DNA of 50,572 nt. Origin: Arcticibacter eurypsychrophilus (lineage in GTDB: Bacteria > Bacteroidota > Bacteroidia > Sphingobacteriales > Sphingobacteriaceae). The notes under the pieces are model-generated. The model saw nothing but the letters and a program-made list of their open reading frames with translations. It made no database searches and was not told the DNA's origin. Where the stretch lies: NCBI RefSeq assembly GCF_001730525.1, contig NZ_MDFN01000037.1, forward strand, positions 1 through 50,572, in the 5' to 3' direction. Numbering within the stretch: position 1 is the first letter of the stretch; every line of letters begins with the position of its first letter. Shown one piece after another: positions 17,882 through 30,429 of this stretch. The translations under genes were made by a program, and so were the position numbers.

Positions 17882-20806
17882 ATGAAGCAAATAAAAATAG
17901 GAATAGTATTCTGCTTAACCTTAATGGGGATACCTGCAATCAGTTCGGCAAAATTAGCTATTAAAGTAAATGTATATAGCAATACTGGAAGCATTCGCAC
18001 GATTAATCCTGGTATTGATAAAAAAGTACCCAATTCTAGAAAATTGGTTCCGGATTCTACTCAAAAATCAGATGAATCATTGCAAATGGATGATTCGGCA
18101 TTGGTTCAAGTGGCGTTCAGAAAAATTAACAAACAGGATATCTTGGGCGGAGTTTCTGTACTGAATTTTTCAGAACTGATGGAGAGAAACTATGCCACAA
18201 GTAGTCTGGAGAATCTGGAAGCATTGGCTCCAGGTTTCAACGGAAATATTTGGGGTATGAGTAGTTATTTAGTTTTGGTAGATGGTGTTCCTCGAGATGC
18301 CAATACTGTGATGCCTACAGAAATTGATCAAATTACAGTGTTAAAGGGAGTTGCAGCAGTGGCTCTTTACGGAAGCAGGGCCGCTAAGGGGGTAATTTAT
18401 ATTACCACTAAAAGAGGAACTAGTTCTACACAAACTGTTAATATTCGCGCTAACGCGGGAGTAAATACACCTAAAGCGTATCCGAAATTTTTAGGGTCAG
18501 CAGAATATATGACACTATATAACGAAGCCAGGCAAAATGACGGTTTGCCAGCTCTTTATAGTGGAGAAACAATATATAATCACGCTTCCGGCTTAAATCC
18601 ATATCGGTATCCAAATGTGGATTATTACTCTTCTGAATATTTAAATGATAGTTATAACCGTTACGATCTTACTGCCGAAATTTCAGGAGGTAATGAAAAA
18701 GCACGCTATTATACCAATTTAGGTTATTGGTCAGCAGGTTCATTATTGAATTTTGGTGAGGCAGTTGATAATAGTGGATCTAACAGGTTTAATGTCAGAG
18801 GTAATATTGATGTTAATTTAAATAAGATCATTTCCTTAAATGTAGATGCTTCAGTTAGTTTCTACACAGGTAAGGGTGTAAATACTGATTATTGGGCTAG
18901 TGCTGCTAGCATTCGTCCTTATAGATTCTCTCCTTTGGTGCCCATTGATATGATTGAAGGTACTGATGAGTCGTCTTTGACCTATGTGAATAATAGTAGT
19001 AATTTAATTGACGGAAAATATCTGTTGGGTGGAAGTCAATTAGACCAAACGAACTCCTTTGCAAATATTTATGCGGGTGGGTATAACAAGACCATTAACC
19101 GTCAGTTTCAGTTTAATACCGGCATTAACTTTGATTTGAATAGTTTTATAGACGGATTAACATTTAAGACTATGATGGCTGTGGATTATTCCACTTCCTT
19201 TCTTCAAACATACAATAACAGGTATGCGGTCTATCAGGCGTCTTGGAATGACTATTCAGGCATAGATCAGATTAGTAATTTAACAAAATACGGTGAGGAT
19301 GCCACATCTGGTGTTCAAAATATTAGCGGAAGTACTTATCGTAGGACGGTAGCGTTTTCAGGGCAGCTTAATTATATTAAATCATTCAATCAAAAGCATA
19401 ATATTTCTGCCATGCTGATTGCAAACGGATTTCAATTGGGTGAAGCTCAGTTATATCATAACACAAGTAACGCTAATTTAGGTTTACAACTTGGATATAA
19501 TTTATCTAACAAATATTATGTTGATTTCAGTGGTGCTGCAGTTCATTCTGCTAAACTGCCAGCCAAAAATCGTATGGGCATTTCTCCAACATTATCTTTA
19601 GGCTGGAGAGTTAGTAAGGAGGGTTTCATGTCTAAAATATCAGCTATTGATGATTTGAAATTTACTGTTTCAGCGGGAATCTTAAATACCGATCTGGATA
19701 TTAATAATTACTATTTATATCAGGGTTATTACACCTACAATGATGCCGCATGGTACAGCTGGCGTGATGGTAGTTTGGTGCACACTTTTGATCGTAGACG
19801 TGGGGACAATCCAGACCTTAATTATCCGCAAAGAAAAGAAATTAACGCTGGGGTGGACGGGTCCTTGTTTAAGAATCTCCTTTCTTTTAGTGGTTCAGTT
19901 TTCTATAATAAAACCACTGGAAATGTAGTGCAGCCTACAACGGTTACCTATCCAAATTACTTTACTACTGGGTTTCCCGTGTATTCTGATATTCCTTTCA
20001 TCAATTACAATGATGATGAAAGAAAAGGTTTGGACTTTAGTGTGAACTTGAATAAAAAGTCAGGAAATCTATTCTGGTCTCTAGGGGTTACAGGTACATA
20101 TTTTGAAGCAACCGCATCTAAACGAGCAGAGTTTTACGAGTTTGGATATCAAAATAGAGCTGGCCAGTCTCTGGATGCAATTTGGGGCTTACAAAATGAA
20201 GGGTTTTTTATGGATCAAGCAGACATTGCTAACTCTCCTACGCAATCATTCGGTGATGTCATGCCTGGTGATATTAAATACAAAGATCAAAACGCCGATG
20301 GTGTAATTGATACCAGGGATGAAGTTAATCTAGGAAGAGGGTCAAGTGCTCCGATGACATTAGGTATCAATTTTACTGCAAAATGGAAGAGCCTGACTCT
20401 TTTTGCTCTAGGAACTGGCCGTTTTGGTGGTAACGCAATCAAGAACAACTCTTATTTCTGGATCGATGGCGAAGATAAATATTCTATTGAGGTACGTGAT
20501 CGTTGGACAGAAGAAACTAAAAATACGGCTACTTATCCAAGATTGACCACCTCTAATAGTGACAATAATTTTCGGACTTCTGATTTTTGGATATATAGCA
20601 GTAACCGCTTTGATCTTGCGAAAGTGCAATTATCTTATCAATTCCCTACCCGTATTTTGGGAAAAGGTTTTGTTCGGGAACTTGGAACTTACGTCAACGG
20701 ATTCAATTTGCTGACCTTTTCTAAAGAAAGAGAGACAATGGAGTTAAATGTAAATCAGGCTCCCCAAACCCGCTTTTTTAACCTAGGTGTTAAAGCATTG
20801 TTTTAA
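17882..20806 (+). CDS. xusC: SusC-like TonB-dependent transporter 2 (XusC), no regulatory domain
   Basis: Second outer-membrane transporter of the operon, 974 aa. Signal peptide about 1-23 (ISSAK). Unlike XusA it lacks the N-terminal carboxypeptidase-regulatory-like domain. After about 60 polar residues it goes straight to a plug (LENLEALAPGF, VLVDGVPRD, ITVLKGVAAVALYGSRAAKGVI) and then the barrel, ending in FNLGVKALF. The usual VGYGTQKK motif before the plug is missing; DDSALVQVAFRKINKQD takes its place and may carry the TonB contact. Starts 31 bp after xusB and is followed 31 bp later by xusD. Paired transporter for different chain lengths or decorations is an inference. Confidence 0.92.
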   Translation: MKQIKIGIVFCLTLMGIPAISSAKLAIKVNVYSNTGSIRTINPGIDKKVPNSRKLVPDSTQKSDESLQMDDSALVQVAFRKINKQDILGGVSVLNFSELMERNYATSSLENLEALAPGFNGNIWGMSSYLVLVDGVPRDANTVMPTEIDQITVLKGVAAVALYGSRAAKGVIYITTKRGTSSTQTVNIRANAGVNTPKAYPKFLGSAEYMTLYNEARQNDGLPALYSGETIYNHASGLNPYRYPNVDYYSSEYLNDSYNRYDLTAEISGGNEKARYYTNLGYWSAGSLLNFGEAVDNSGSNRFNVRGNIDVNLNKIISLNVDASVSFYTGKGVNTDYWASAASIRPYRFSPLVPIDMIEGTDESSLTYVNNSSNLIDGKYLLGGSQLDQTNSFANIYAGGYNKTINRQFQFNTGINFDLNSFIDGLTFKTMMAVDYSTSFLQTYNNRYAVYQASWNDYSGIDQISNLTKYGEDATSGVQNISGSTYRRTVAFSGQLNYIKSFNQKHNISAMLIANGFQLGEAQLYHNTSNANLGLQLGYNLSNKYYVDFSGAAVHSAKLPAKNRMGISPTLSLGWRVSKEGFMSKISAIDDLKFTVSAGILNTDLDINNYYLYQGYYTYNDAAWYSWRDGSLVHTFDRRRGDNPDLNYPQRKEINAGVDGSLFKNLLSFSGSVFYNKTTGNVVQPTTVTYPNYFTTGFPVYSDIPFINYNDDERKGLDFSVNLNKKSGNLFWSLGVTGTYFEATASKRAEFYEFGYQNRAGQSLDAIWGLQNEGFFMDQADIANSPTQSFGDVMPGDIKYKDQNADGVIDTRDEVNLGRGSSAPMTLGINFTAKWKSLTLFALGTGRFGGNAIKNNSYFWIDGEDKYSIEVRDRWTEETKNTATYPRLTTSNSDNNFRTSDFWIYSSNRFDLAKVQLSYQFPTRILGKGFVRELGTYVNGFNLLTFSKERETMELNVNQAPQTRFFNLGVKALF

Positions 20807-20837
20807 CAGGTTTCTTAGCTCAATTAAAATTTAGAAC

Positions 20838-22598
20838 ATGAAAAAAATTATATTAACATGCTTATCCATCGCACTCTTTTTCGCAGCTTGTGAAAAGGAT
20901 ATGTTTGATCCGGCAATTGAAAATAATCTTGAACTAGAAAATGCCTATAGCAATGCTTCTTATGCGCAAGGTTTATTGCTTAATGGGTATGCACGAATTC
21001 CGTCAAACAACTGGTCATTTAATGATGTAGCAACAGATGATGCTGTTACCAATGATAGAACAAGTCAGTTCTTGAAAATATCTACAGGTCAATGGACTGC
21101 TATCAATAACCCTCTTGATCGTTGGACTGGTGGGAGATCTGCAATTCAGTATCTTAACTTGTTTCTTTCTGTTTCGGATAGTGTAGAATGGGCAATTGAT
21201 CCCAAAATAAGCAGGCTGTTCAGTGACAGAATGAAGGGTGAAGCATATGGTCTTAGAGCACTTCATATGTATTACTTACTCCAGGCACATGCAGGAAAAT
21301 CTCCTAGCGGTGAATTGCTAGGTATTCCTTTGTTACTGAAGCCGGAAACTGTTACATCGGATTTTAATATACCAAGAGCTACTTTTCAAGAATGTATCGA
21401 GCAAGTTTATAAAGATCTGGATTCAGCAGAGGAACTTTTATCTTTAGATTTCGAAGATATAGCCAGCGACGCTCAGGTACCTTCTAAATACACTGGCGTT
21501 AATAAGGACGATTACAATCGTGTATTTGGTTTTTATTTTAGAGGACGATTAACATCACGTATTGCTAAAGGAATACGTACCAAAGCAGCTTTGTTAGCGG
21601 CAAGTCCAGCCTTTAATGCTGGAAATGCTACTGCTTGGGCAGATGCAGCGAATGATGCAGCTGAAGTTATAGATCTTAAGGGCGGAGTAAACGGTTTAGC
21701 AGCAAATGGCAGAACCTGGTATCTTGGAACTGAAGTTGATGGGTTAGCATCAGGTATTAATCCATCTGAAATTTTATGGAGAACTGATATAGGAACTAAT
21801 AACGATCTTGAACGCACTCACTTTCCTCCAACATTATATGGTAGCGGTCGTTTGAATCCTTCGCAGAACTTAGTTAATGCTTTCCCTATGGCCAACGGAT
21901 ACCCTATTTCCGATTTAGCGAACAGCGGGTATAATTCTGCAAGTCCTTATGCCGCCCGTGATCCTCGTTTTCAATTGTATATTATGGTAAACGGAAGTAC
22001 CGCAGGTACAAGTTCTACAGTAATTAATACTTCAGCTGATAGTCCTACTAATGATGGTTTAAATAAAGTAGAGACATCAACACGTACAGGTTATTATATG
22101 CGTAAATTGTTAAGACAAGATGTGAATCTAAATCCTTCTACTACGAGTACTCAAAAACATTATGTTCCTAGAATAAGATATACCGAGATCTATCTGGCTT
22201 ATGCGGAAGCTGCCAATGAAGCCTGGGGCCCAACAGCAACCGGAGGTCATGCTTATTCTGCCTATGATGTGATTAAAGCTATCCGTACAAGAGCAGGTGT
22301 TGGAACTACAAATGGTGATGCTTATTTAGAGTCCGTTAAGAACAATAAAGATCAAATGAGAGTGCTGATCAGAAACGAGCGAAGATTAGAACTATGTTTT
22401 GAAGGCTTTCGTTTTTGGGACTTGCGTAGATGGAATGCAAACTTAAATGAAACCGCACAAGGGGTAAGTATTACAAACGGAGGTTTCTCCATAATTAATG
22501 TTGAAAACCGCTCTTATCAAAGCTTCATGAATTATGGCCCGATTCCTTATAGCGAAACTCTTAAATATAATAATCTGACTCAAAATTCCGGTTGGTAA
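20838..22598 (+). CDS. xusD: SusD-like surface glycan-binding lipoprotein 2 (XusD)
   Basis: Partner lipoprotein of XusC. Signal peptide with lipobox FAAC, lipid cysteine C18, followed by the acidic stretch EKDMFDPAIE. The C-terminal SusD signature is clear: RNERRLELCFEGFRFWDLRR, preceded by IRYTEIYLAYAEAANEAWG, the conserved helix of this family. Length 586 aa is normal. Operon neighbours are xusC upstream (31 bp) and xusE downstream (42 bp). It is clearly diverged from XusB in length and central loops, so the two pairs probably bind different xylan structures. Confidence 0.93.
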   Translation: MKKIILTCLSIALFFAACEKDMFDPAIENNLELENAYSNASYAQGLLLNGYARIPSNNWSFNDVATDDAVTNDRTSQFLKISTGQWTAINNPLDRWTGGRSAIQYLNLFLSVSDSVEWAIDPKISRLFSDRMKGEAYGLRALHMYYLLQAHAGKSPSGELLGIPLLLKPETVTSDFNIPRATFQECIEQVYKDLDSAEELLSLDFEDIASDAQVPSKYTGVNKDDYNRVFGFYFRGRLTSRIAKGIRTKAALLAASPAFNAGNATAWADAANDAAEVIDLKGGVNGLAANGRTWYLGTEVDGLASGINPSEILWRTDIGTNNDLERTHFPPTLYGSGRLNPSQNLVNAFPMANGYPISDLANSGYNSASPYAARDPRFQLYIMVNGSTAGTSSTVINTSADSPTNDGLNKVETSTRTGYYMRKLLRQDVNLNPSTTSTQKHYVPRIRYTEIYLAYAEAANEAWGPTATGGHAYSAYDVIKAIRTRAGVGTTNGDAYLESVKNNKDQMRVLIRNERRLELCFEGFRFWDLRRWNANLNETAQGVSITNGGFSIINVENRSYQSFMNYGPIPYSETLKYNNLTQNSGW

Positions 22599-22640
22599 AG
22601 GATTAAAACAAACTATTCACGTTCGTTTAACTAGATTGAA

Positions 22641-23627
22641 ATGAAAATAAATTTAAAAATAAAACAAGTAGTCCTACTATCACTGGTAGTTTCGTCAATA
22701 TTTACTTCCTGCAAAAATCAAGAATGGGAATTTGCAGATTATCCTTATCAGACCGTTTATTTCGCTTATCAAGGTCCAGTACGTACAATCACATTAGGTG
22801 AAGATATTTTTGATACCTCATTGGATAATGATTATAAATGTCAAATTATGGCCACTACAGGAGGTGTATATACCACCAAAGGTGACGTAACTATTGGTAT
22901 TGCAGTAGATAATTCGCTGAGTACAGGAAAGGCGTTTAGTACAGGGGGCGATATAATTACTATGCCGGCTAATTATTATACACTGGCCTCAGATAAGATT
23001 GTAATCACGAAAGGAAATATTACTGGAGGTGTTGAGGTTCAGTTAACTGATGCATTCTTTGCCGATCCCTTAGCTATCAAAAATACATATGTTATTCCCT
23101 TAAGGATGACGAGTGTAGTGAATGCCGATTCCCTGTTAGCAGCTAAAGATTATGTGCTTTATGCTATTAAATATATTAATCCTTGGCATGGTAATTATTT
23201 GCGCAGGGGCAAAGATGTAATTACTGGCAAGAATGGAAACACAGCTCTTAATCAAACGATTGTAAGGCATAAAGCATTTGTAGAAAAGGATGATATCTCA
23301 ACTTTATCTACTCAATCATTGAGTGGAACACGTTTTCCTATTGTATTCAAAGGGTCTGGTGGACAAAATATAACCCGCACCTTGTTGCTTACTATTAATA
23401 ATGCAGGAGACTGTACCGTATCGGCCGCTACAACTGATTTTACAGCTACCGGTAGTGGTAAGTTTGTGAAAAAAGGGGAGAAAAATAGTTGGGGTAATCA
23501 AGACCGTGATGCCTTGTACCTGAATTATGAGGTAGATATGAATGAAATGCATGTTTCTTCTACAGATACACTAGTTATAAGAGATAGGGGCGTTAAAATG
23601 GAAACATTCAATGCAGTAACGAAATAG
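22641..23627 (+). CDS. xusE: Surface glycan-binding lipoprotein, DUF1735/DUF5627 type (XusE)
   Basis: Lipoprotein of 328 aa with lipobox FTSC (C24). The N-terminal half (about 30-175) is beta-rich with the DUF1735 (BT_3987-like) pattern: YPYQTVYFAYQ, MPANYYTLASDKIVITKG, NTYVIPLRMTSV. The C-terminal half (about 180-328) resembles DUF5627, with the NPWHGNYLRRG opening. Members at this position are thought to bind xylan at the cell surface; no catalytic residues are evident. It lies between xusD and xyn10C, with only 25 bp to the latter's start. The name follows the conserved operon order; the binding role is from family knowledge, not from visible residues. Confidence 0.85.
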   Translation: MKINLKIKQVVLLSLVVSSIFTSCKNQEWEFADYPYQTVYFAYQGPVRTITLGEDIFDTSLDNDYKCQIMATTGGVYTTKGDVTIGIAVDNSLSTGKAFSTGGDIITMPANYYTLASDKIVITKGNITGGVEVQLTDAFFADPLAIKNTYVIPLRMTSVVNADSLLAAKDYVLYAIKYINPWHGNYLRRGKDVITGKNGNTALNQTIVRHKAFVEKDDISTLSTQSLSGTRFPIVFKGSGGQNITRTLLLTINNAGDCTVSAATTDFTATGSGKFVKKGEKNSWGNQDRDALYLNYEVDMNEMHVSSTDTLVIRDRGVKMETFNAVTK

Positions 23628-23652
23628 TTTGGTTTATAATAAAACAAATGGT

Positions 23653-25323
23653 ATGAAAAATATTTATAAAATAGCAGTAGTCCTTTCGTTTTCGGCGATA
23701 ATGGCTTCTTGTACCAAGCATGAAAGTCTTGATTTTCATGTAGATGAACCTGCCAGTTTTTTAGCGCAGAAGGAAATTGATAGCTATAGTGCTTTAAAAT
23801 CCTACATCAAAAGAGATGCTCAACCTAATTTTAAACTTGGTGCTGCGATATCATTGTCTGACTATATTAACAAAGGAGTTATGTATAGATTGGTCAACAG
23901 TAATTTTGATGAAATAACCATTGGTTATGAAATGAAGCATGGAGCGGTGGTAAAAGCGGATGGTACTCTGGATTTGAATAATGTGAAGAACTTGCTAAAA
24001 GCAGCATCCGGAGCGGGTATTTCTGTATACGGGCATACACTTTGCTGGCATGCTAACCAGAATGCGACATATCTCAATAGCCTAATTGCTCCAACAGTCA
24101 TTCCTGGTAATGGCCCAGCCTTGGAAGCTAATTTAATCCCCAATAGTAACTTTGAGTTAGGAAATTCAAACGGTTGGGGTGGATGGGGTAACGGTTCAAC
24201 AAGAGGGATTAGTGCAAATGGACAAGGATTAGGGGGGGCTGGATATTCACTTTACATGACAAATCCAAAAGTAGTTAACTCTTGGGAAGCACAAACTCCG
24301 TATGATTTTAGTGCTTATTTCCAAAACGGATCAGTTTATAAGTTGAGTTTCTATGTCAAAGGATCTATAGCTGGATCCGCCTCTGTCGCTTTACAAGAGA
24401 CGGTTACCTATGGAGCAGATGATTTCGGATCATTCCCTGTAACTACAGAATGGAAACTTGTCGAGCTTGAAAAGACGGTAACGAAAGCGGACAGGAAACG
24501 CTTTCTATTTAGCTTTGGAGCTTATGCTGGAACACTTAATTTTGACAATATCTCCCTTCGCCGTTTAAATCCAAATTCAGGGGAGCAGGCTATTGCAAAA
24601 ACAGCTACTGAAAAGAAAGTTATTATTGACCAGGCACTTAATCGATTTATATCTGGTATGGTAGACACTTGCAAATCTTATGTTAAGGTATGGGATGTTG
24701 TAAATGAACCGATGGATGATGCTAATCCATATGAACTTAAATCAGGTATTGGAAAAACGCTTAAGGCAGACGAGTTTTACTGGCAAGATTATATGGGTAA
24801 AGATTATGCGGTTAGAGCTTTTCAATTAGCCAGAGCCCATGGTAATACTGGCGATTTGCACTTTATAAACGATTACAACCTGGAATATAGTCTTGATAAA
24901 TGTAAGGGACTGATTGATTATGTTAAATATATTGAAAGTAAAGGTGCGAAGGTTGATGGAATAGGTACTCAAATGCACATTGATGCCACATCAGACAAGG
25001 GTAAGATTGACGAGATGTTTAGATTGCTGGCTGCGACAGGTAAGATAATTAAAGTATCTGAATTAGACATGGGGGTAGGTGCACAAACAACTGTTGCTAC
25101 AGCAGAACAGTATGCCGCGCAAGCTGCAATGTATAAATATGTAATAGCCAAATATTTTGAGCTTATTCCTGCCGCACAACGTTACGGAATTACAATATGG
25201 AGCCCACTTGATAGTCCAAAAAGTTCGAGCTGGAGAGCAGGTGAACCAATTGGTTTATGGACTGAGGGTTTTGTGCGTAAACCATCATATGTTGGTGTTG
25301 CAGATGGCTTAGCCGGAAAATAA
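23653..25323 (+). CDS. xyn10C: Surface GH10 endo-xylanase with inserted carbohydrate-binding module (Xyn10C)
   Basis: Outer-surface endo-1,4-beta-xylanase that makes importable oligosaccharides. I start at ATG 23653; an upstream in-frame TTG at 23629 would add eight residues before the signal peptide. Lipobox MASC, C20. The GH10 barrel is split: N-terminal part to GHTLCWHANQN (128-137), then a CBM4/CBM22-type beta-sandwich at about 160-307 (LIPNSNFELG start, NFDNISLRRL end), then the rest with acid/base E352 (WDVVNEP) and nucleophile E470 (KVSELDM). This insertion after strand 3 is the hallmark of Bacteroidota Xyn10C-type enzymes. Last gene of the xus operon, 52 bp before a strong terminator. 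Confidence 0.95.
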   Translation: MKNIYKIAVVLSFSAIMASCTKHESLDFHVDEPASFLAQKEIDSYSALKSYIKRDAQPNFKLGAAISLSDYINKGVMYRLVNSNFDEITIGYEMKHGAVVKADGTLDLNNVKNLLKAASGAGISVYGHTLCWHANQNATYLNSLIAPTVIPGNGPALEANLIPNSNFELGNSNGWGGWGNGSTRGISANGQGLGGAGYSLYMTNPKVVNSWEAQTPYDFSAYFQNGSVYKLSFYVKGSIAGSASVALQETVTYGADDFGSFPVTTEWKLVELEKTVTKADRKRFLFSFGAYAGTLNFDNISLRRLNPNSGEQAIAKTATEKKVIIDQALNRFISGMVDTCKSYVKVWDVVNEPMDDANPYELKSGIGKTLKADEFYWQDYMGKDYAVRAFQLARAHGNTGDLHFINDYNLEYSLDKCKGLIDYVKYIESKGAKVDGIGTQMHIDATSDKGKIDEMFRLLAATGKIIKVSELDMGVGAQTTVATAEQYAAQAAMYKYVIAKYFELIPAAQRYGITIWSPLDSPKSSSWRAGEPIGLWTEGFVRKPSYVGVADGLAGK

Positions 25324-25375
25324 TTTGATCTGATCAGATTGAATAGTCATATTTGTGACTATGTTGCTATGCTAG

Positions 25376-25418
25376 TTTTAAGGTACAAGATGTTTATTTT
25401 ACATCTTGTACCTTAAAA
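25376..25418. terminator. Strong terminator after the xus operon
   Basis: A perfect 18-bp inverted repeat (25376-25393 and 25401-25418) has a 7-nt loop; the right arm ends AAAA and runs into TTTTTG. It closes the six-gene xus operon and isolates the GH95 gene. Confidence 0.9.
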
Positions 25419-25576
25419 TTTTTGAAGTATATAAACCTTATTCCATTAAAGAACTCAAAGAGAGGTGAAGCAAAAATTATGCAAAATTCCTGATAGAGAA
25501 ACGGCCTTATAAATACCTGGAAATTGACGGATCCATTATTTGAGTAAATGGAAAAAATAAATTGATAAGTTATAAG

Positions 25577-28036
25577 ATGAAACAAACTTTATTAATTTTT
25601 TTGATTTTATTAAATTTCTTGTGTTTTTCGCAGGATAATGTACTGAAGTTATGGTATACTAATCCTTCAGGCAAAATTTGGGAAAATGCATTACCCGTTG
25701 GAAATGGTAGGTTAGGTGCCATGGTATATGGCAATGTTGCTTTAGAAACCATTCAATTAAATGAACATACTCTTTGGAGTGGGGGCCCAAACCGTAATGA
25801 TAATCCTTTATCATTAGATTCACTGACAAAAATTCGAAATCTCCTATTTGAAGGGAAACAAAAGCGGGCAGAAGTTGTGGCCAATAAATCGATTGTCAGC
25901 AAGATATCTCATGGTCAGATGTTTGAGCCTTTAGGCGATTTTAACCTTTCGTTTAAAGGCCATGAAAATTACAGCAACTACTACAGAGAATTGGATATTG
26001 AAAAGGCAGTAGCAAAAACTTCCTATGATGTTGACGGTGTATCCTATACAAGAGAAGTGATTGCCTCATTTCCGGACCGTGTGATCGTAATGCATTTAAC
26101 TGCCAGTAGACCCAAAAGTATTTCTTTTAATGCCTCTTTTGCTGCAGCTATGCCTAAAGCATCTATCCACACTTCCAATAATAACCAGATATCAGTATCG
26201 GGTACTACTATTGATCATGAAGGAGTGAAAGGCATGATCAAATATAAAGGCATTGCACAGTTGAAAACAAAAGGAGGGAGTATTACCTCGACAGATTCAT
26301 CTCTAATTGTGAATAATGCGGATGAAGTAACCATTTATATTTCAATAGCTACCAACTTTAATTCGTATCAAGATTTAAATGGAAATCAAGATGAAAGAGC
26401 TTCTAACTACTTAAAGCGTGCAGTAACCAAGTCTTTTCCAGATATTTTAAAATTACATGTTGCTGCCTATCAGAAATTTTTTAAGAGAGTAGAATTAGAT
26501 TTGGGCTCATCTGAGGCAACAAAACTTCCAACAGATCAGCGGCTTAAAAATTTCCACTTGAACAATGATCCGCAGTTTGTCACATTATACTACCAATTTG
26601 GGCGATATCTTTTAATTTCTTCATCACAGCCAGGCGGTCAACCTGCTAATTTGCAAGGCATCTGGAACAAGAATGTGAATCCGCCATGGGATAGTAAATA
26701 TACCATCAATATCAATACTGAAATGAATTACTGGCCCGCAGAAAAGACAAATCTGGCGGAACTGCATGAACCTCTGTTGAAAATGGTTCAGGAACTATCT
26801 GCAACAGGCCAAAAAACGGCAAAGGATATGTACAATGCAAGAGGTTGGATGGCCCATCACAATACAGACATTTGGCGGGTTACAGGTTCTGTGGATGGTG
26901 CATTTTGGGGTGCCTGGAGTAATGGTGGCGGCTGGTTGAGTCAACACCTTTGGGAGCATTATCTTTATAGTGGAGATAAGACATTCCTGGCATCAATTTA
27001 CCCTGTATTGAAAGGTGCTGCGCTATTTTATTCTGATTACTTAATCGAACATCCTAACTATCATTGGCTAGTCGTTAATCCGGATGAATCGCCTGAAAAT
27101 GCACCAAGTGCACATCAGGGTTCTTCTCTCGATGTTGGCGTAACAATGACTAATCAGATCGTATTCGATGTTTTTTCTACAGCCATTAGAGCAGCTGGTA
27201 TATTAGGTAAAGACAAGGACTACGCCGATACATTGTTAATGAAAAGAAGTCGCCTGGCACCCATGCAAATTGGCCAACATGGGCAGTTGCAGGAATGGCT
27301 TGATGACATAGATGATCCAAGAGATAATCATCGTCATATTTCTCATCTATACGGTCTTTTTCCCTCAAATCAGATCTCTCCCTATCTTACGCCAGAACTT
27401 TACAGTGCGGCAAAGAATACGTTGATTCAGCGAGGTGATGTGTCAACAGGTTGGAGCATGGGATGGAAGGTGAACTGGTGGGCAAATATGCTTGATGGTA
27501 ATCATGCTTATTCACTTATTAAGGATCAACTTACACCCGTGGGTACTAACGTTGCGGGAGGGGGTACCTATAACAACCTTTTTGACGCACACCCACCATT
27601 TCAGATTGATGGTAACTTTGGTTGCACTTCGGGGATTACCGAAATGTTATTGCAAAGTTCACATGGTGAAATACAACTCCTTCCTGCGATTCCCGACCTC
27701 TGGAAAGAAAGGGGAAGCGTCGGGGGGCTAAGGGCAAGAGGAGGGTTTGACTTAGTGAGTATGGAATGGAAAGATGGCAAAGTAGTTAAACTTATTATTA
27801 GATCAAGGTTAGGAGGAAATCTTCGTTTAAGGGTTCAAAGTGGGCTTAAATTAACGAGCGAAGGGAAATTGAAAGAAGCTAAAGGTGTAAATTCTAATAG
27901 ATTTTATCAGATAGAACCGATAAAAACTCCACTGATTTCAAAAAAGGCAACTGTGATAAAACCTCGGTTTAAACCCACAAAACTGTATGATATTGAAACT
28001 AGAACTGGAGGTCTGTATACATTTGTTTCAGTCTGA
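25577..28036 (+). CDS. GH95 glycosidase, probably alpha-L-galactosidase type
   Basis: Exported inverting glycosidase of 819 aa. ATG 25577 places the signal peptide (1-18, FLCFSQ) at the very N-terminus; an in-frame ATG at 25562 gives five extra residues. GH95 is recognised by [36 protein letters not shown] and [20 protein letters not shown]378 and N380 match the catalytic asparagine pair and E507 (DESPE) is the likely general acid. The residue two before the first Asn is T376. Fucosidases of this family have His there, and the one xylan-locus GH95 reported as an alpha-L-galactosidase has Thr. L-galactose caps occur in corn-type xylan. Followed 60 bp later by the CE1-CE1 gene. Confidence 0.9.
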   Translation: MKQTLLIFLILLNFLCFSQDNVLKLWYTNPSGKIWENALPVGNGRLGAMVYGNVALETIQLNEHTLWSGGPNRNDNPLSLDSLTKIRNLLFEGKQKRAEVVANKSIVSKISHGQMFEPLGDFNLSFKGHENYSNYYRELDIEKAVAKTSYDVDGVSYTREVIASFPDRVIVMHLTASRPKSISFNASFAAAMPKASIHTSNNNQISVSGTTIDHEGVKGMIKYKGIAQLKTKGGSITSTDSSLIVNNADEVTIYISIATNFNSYQDLNGNQDERASNYLKRAVTKSFPDILKLHVAAYQKFFKRVELDLGSSEATKLPTDQRLKNFHLNNDPQFVTLYYQFGRYLLISSSQPGGQPANLQGIWNKNVNPPWDSKYTININTEMNYWPAEKTNLAELHEPLLKMVQELSATGQKTAKDMYNARGWMAHHNTDIWRVTGSVDGAFWGAWSNGGGWLSQHLWEHYLYSGDKTFLASIYPVLKGAALFYSDYLIEHPNYHWLVVNPDESPENAPSAHQGSSLDVGVTMTNQIVFDVFSTAIRAAGILGKDKDYADTLLMKRSRLAPMQIGQHGQLQEWLDDIDDPRDNHRHISHLYGLFPSNQISPYLTPELYSAAKNTLIQRGDVSTGWSMGWKVNWWANMLDGNHAYSLIKDQLTPVGTNVAGGGTYNNLFDAHPPFQIDGNFGCTSGITEMLLQSSHGEIQLLPAIPDLWKERGSVGGLRARGGFDLVSMEWKDGKVVKLIIRSRLGGNLRLRVQSGLKLTSEGKLKEAKGVNSNRFYQIEPIKTPLISKKATVIKPRFKPTKLYDIETRTGGLYTFVSV

Positions 28037-28087
28037 TGAATGGAGCAAACAGCAATTTTATCATAGAATAAAAAACTTTATTTATAA

Positions 28088-30028
<1,941 letters not shown>

Positions 30029-30429
30029 GATACGCTATAATTACATGAAGAAAGCTTTGAATATTTTAAATTTTCTTCAATTTTTGCTATTATACTGTTT
30101 TAAACAAGTAAAAATAATCTTTAAAGATCATTTGATGTCTTTTTGAACAAAAATGATAGTATCATAAGAGATTGTGTTAATGGAAAAATAATAATCAGTC
30201 TACATTAGACTGATTATTAAGGCCTACCTTTTTACATTGAGTAGAGGATATATAGAATGGAAAGATGACCAATTATTAAGGAGAATCATGATACTAATCA
30301 ACTCAATCAAAAAAGAAATAAGTATACTAGTTTGTCCAGCAAAGAAGCGTTTTTGCCGCATTTTAATTTATAACATCTTCAGAACAAAAGGTAGCTGATC
30401 ATACAGCTTCACCTCTTTTTTTATATAAA
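30029..30429. other. Intergenic region before the GH97-GH31-GH43 group
   Basis: This 401-bp gap carries the 14-bp-arm hairpin at 30189-30219 and presumably the promoter of the GH97 group. No TAnnTTTG element and no coding sequence was recognised. Confidence 0.4.
30189..30219. terminator. Hairpin between CE1-CE1 and GH97 genes
   Basis: Perfect 14-bp arms (30189-30202 and 30206-30219) enclose the trinucleotide CAT. The stem is AT-rich and no long T-tract follows directly, so termination is likely but could be weak; an RNA-processing or regulatory role is possible. Confidence 0.55.
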
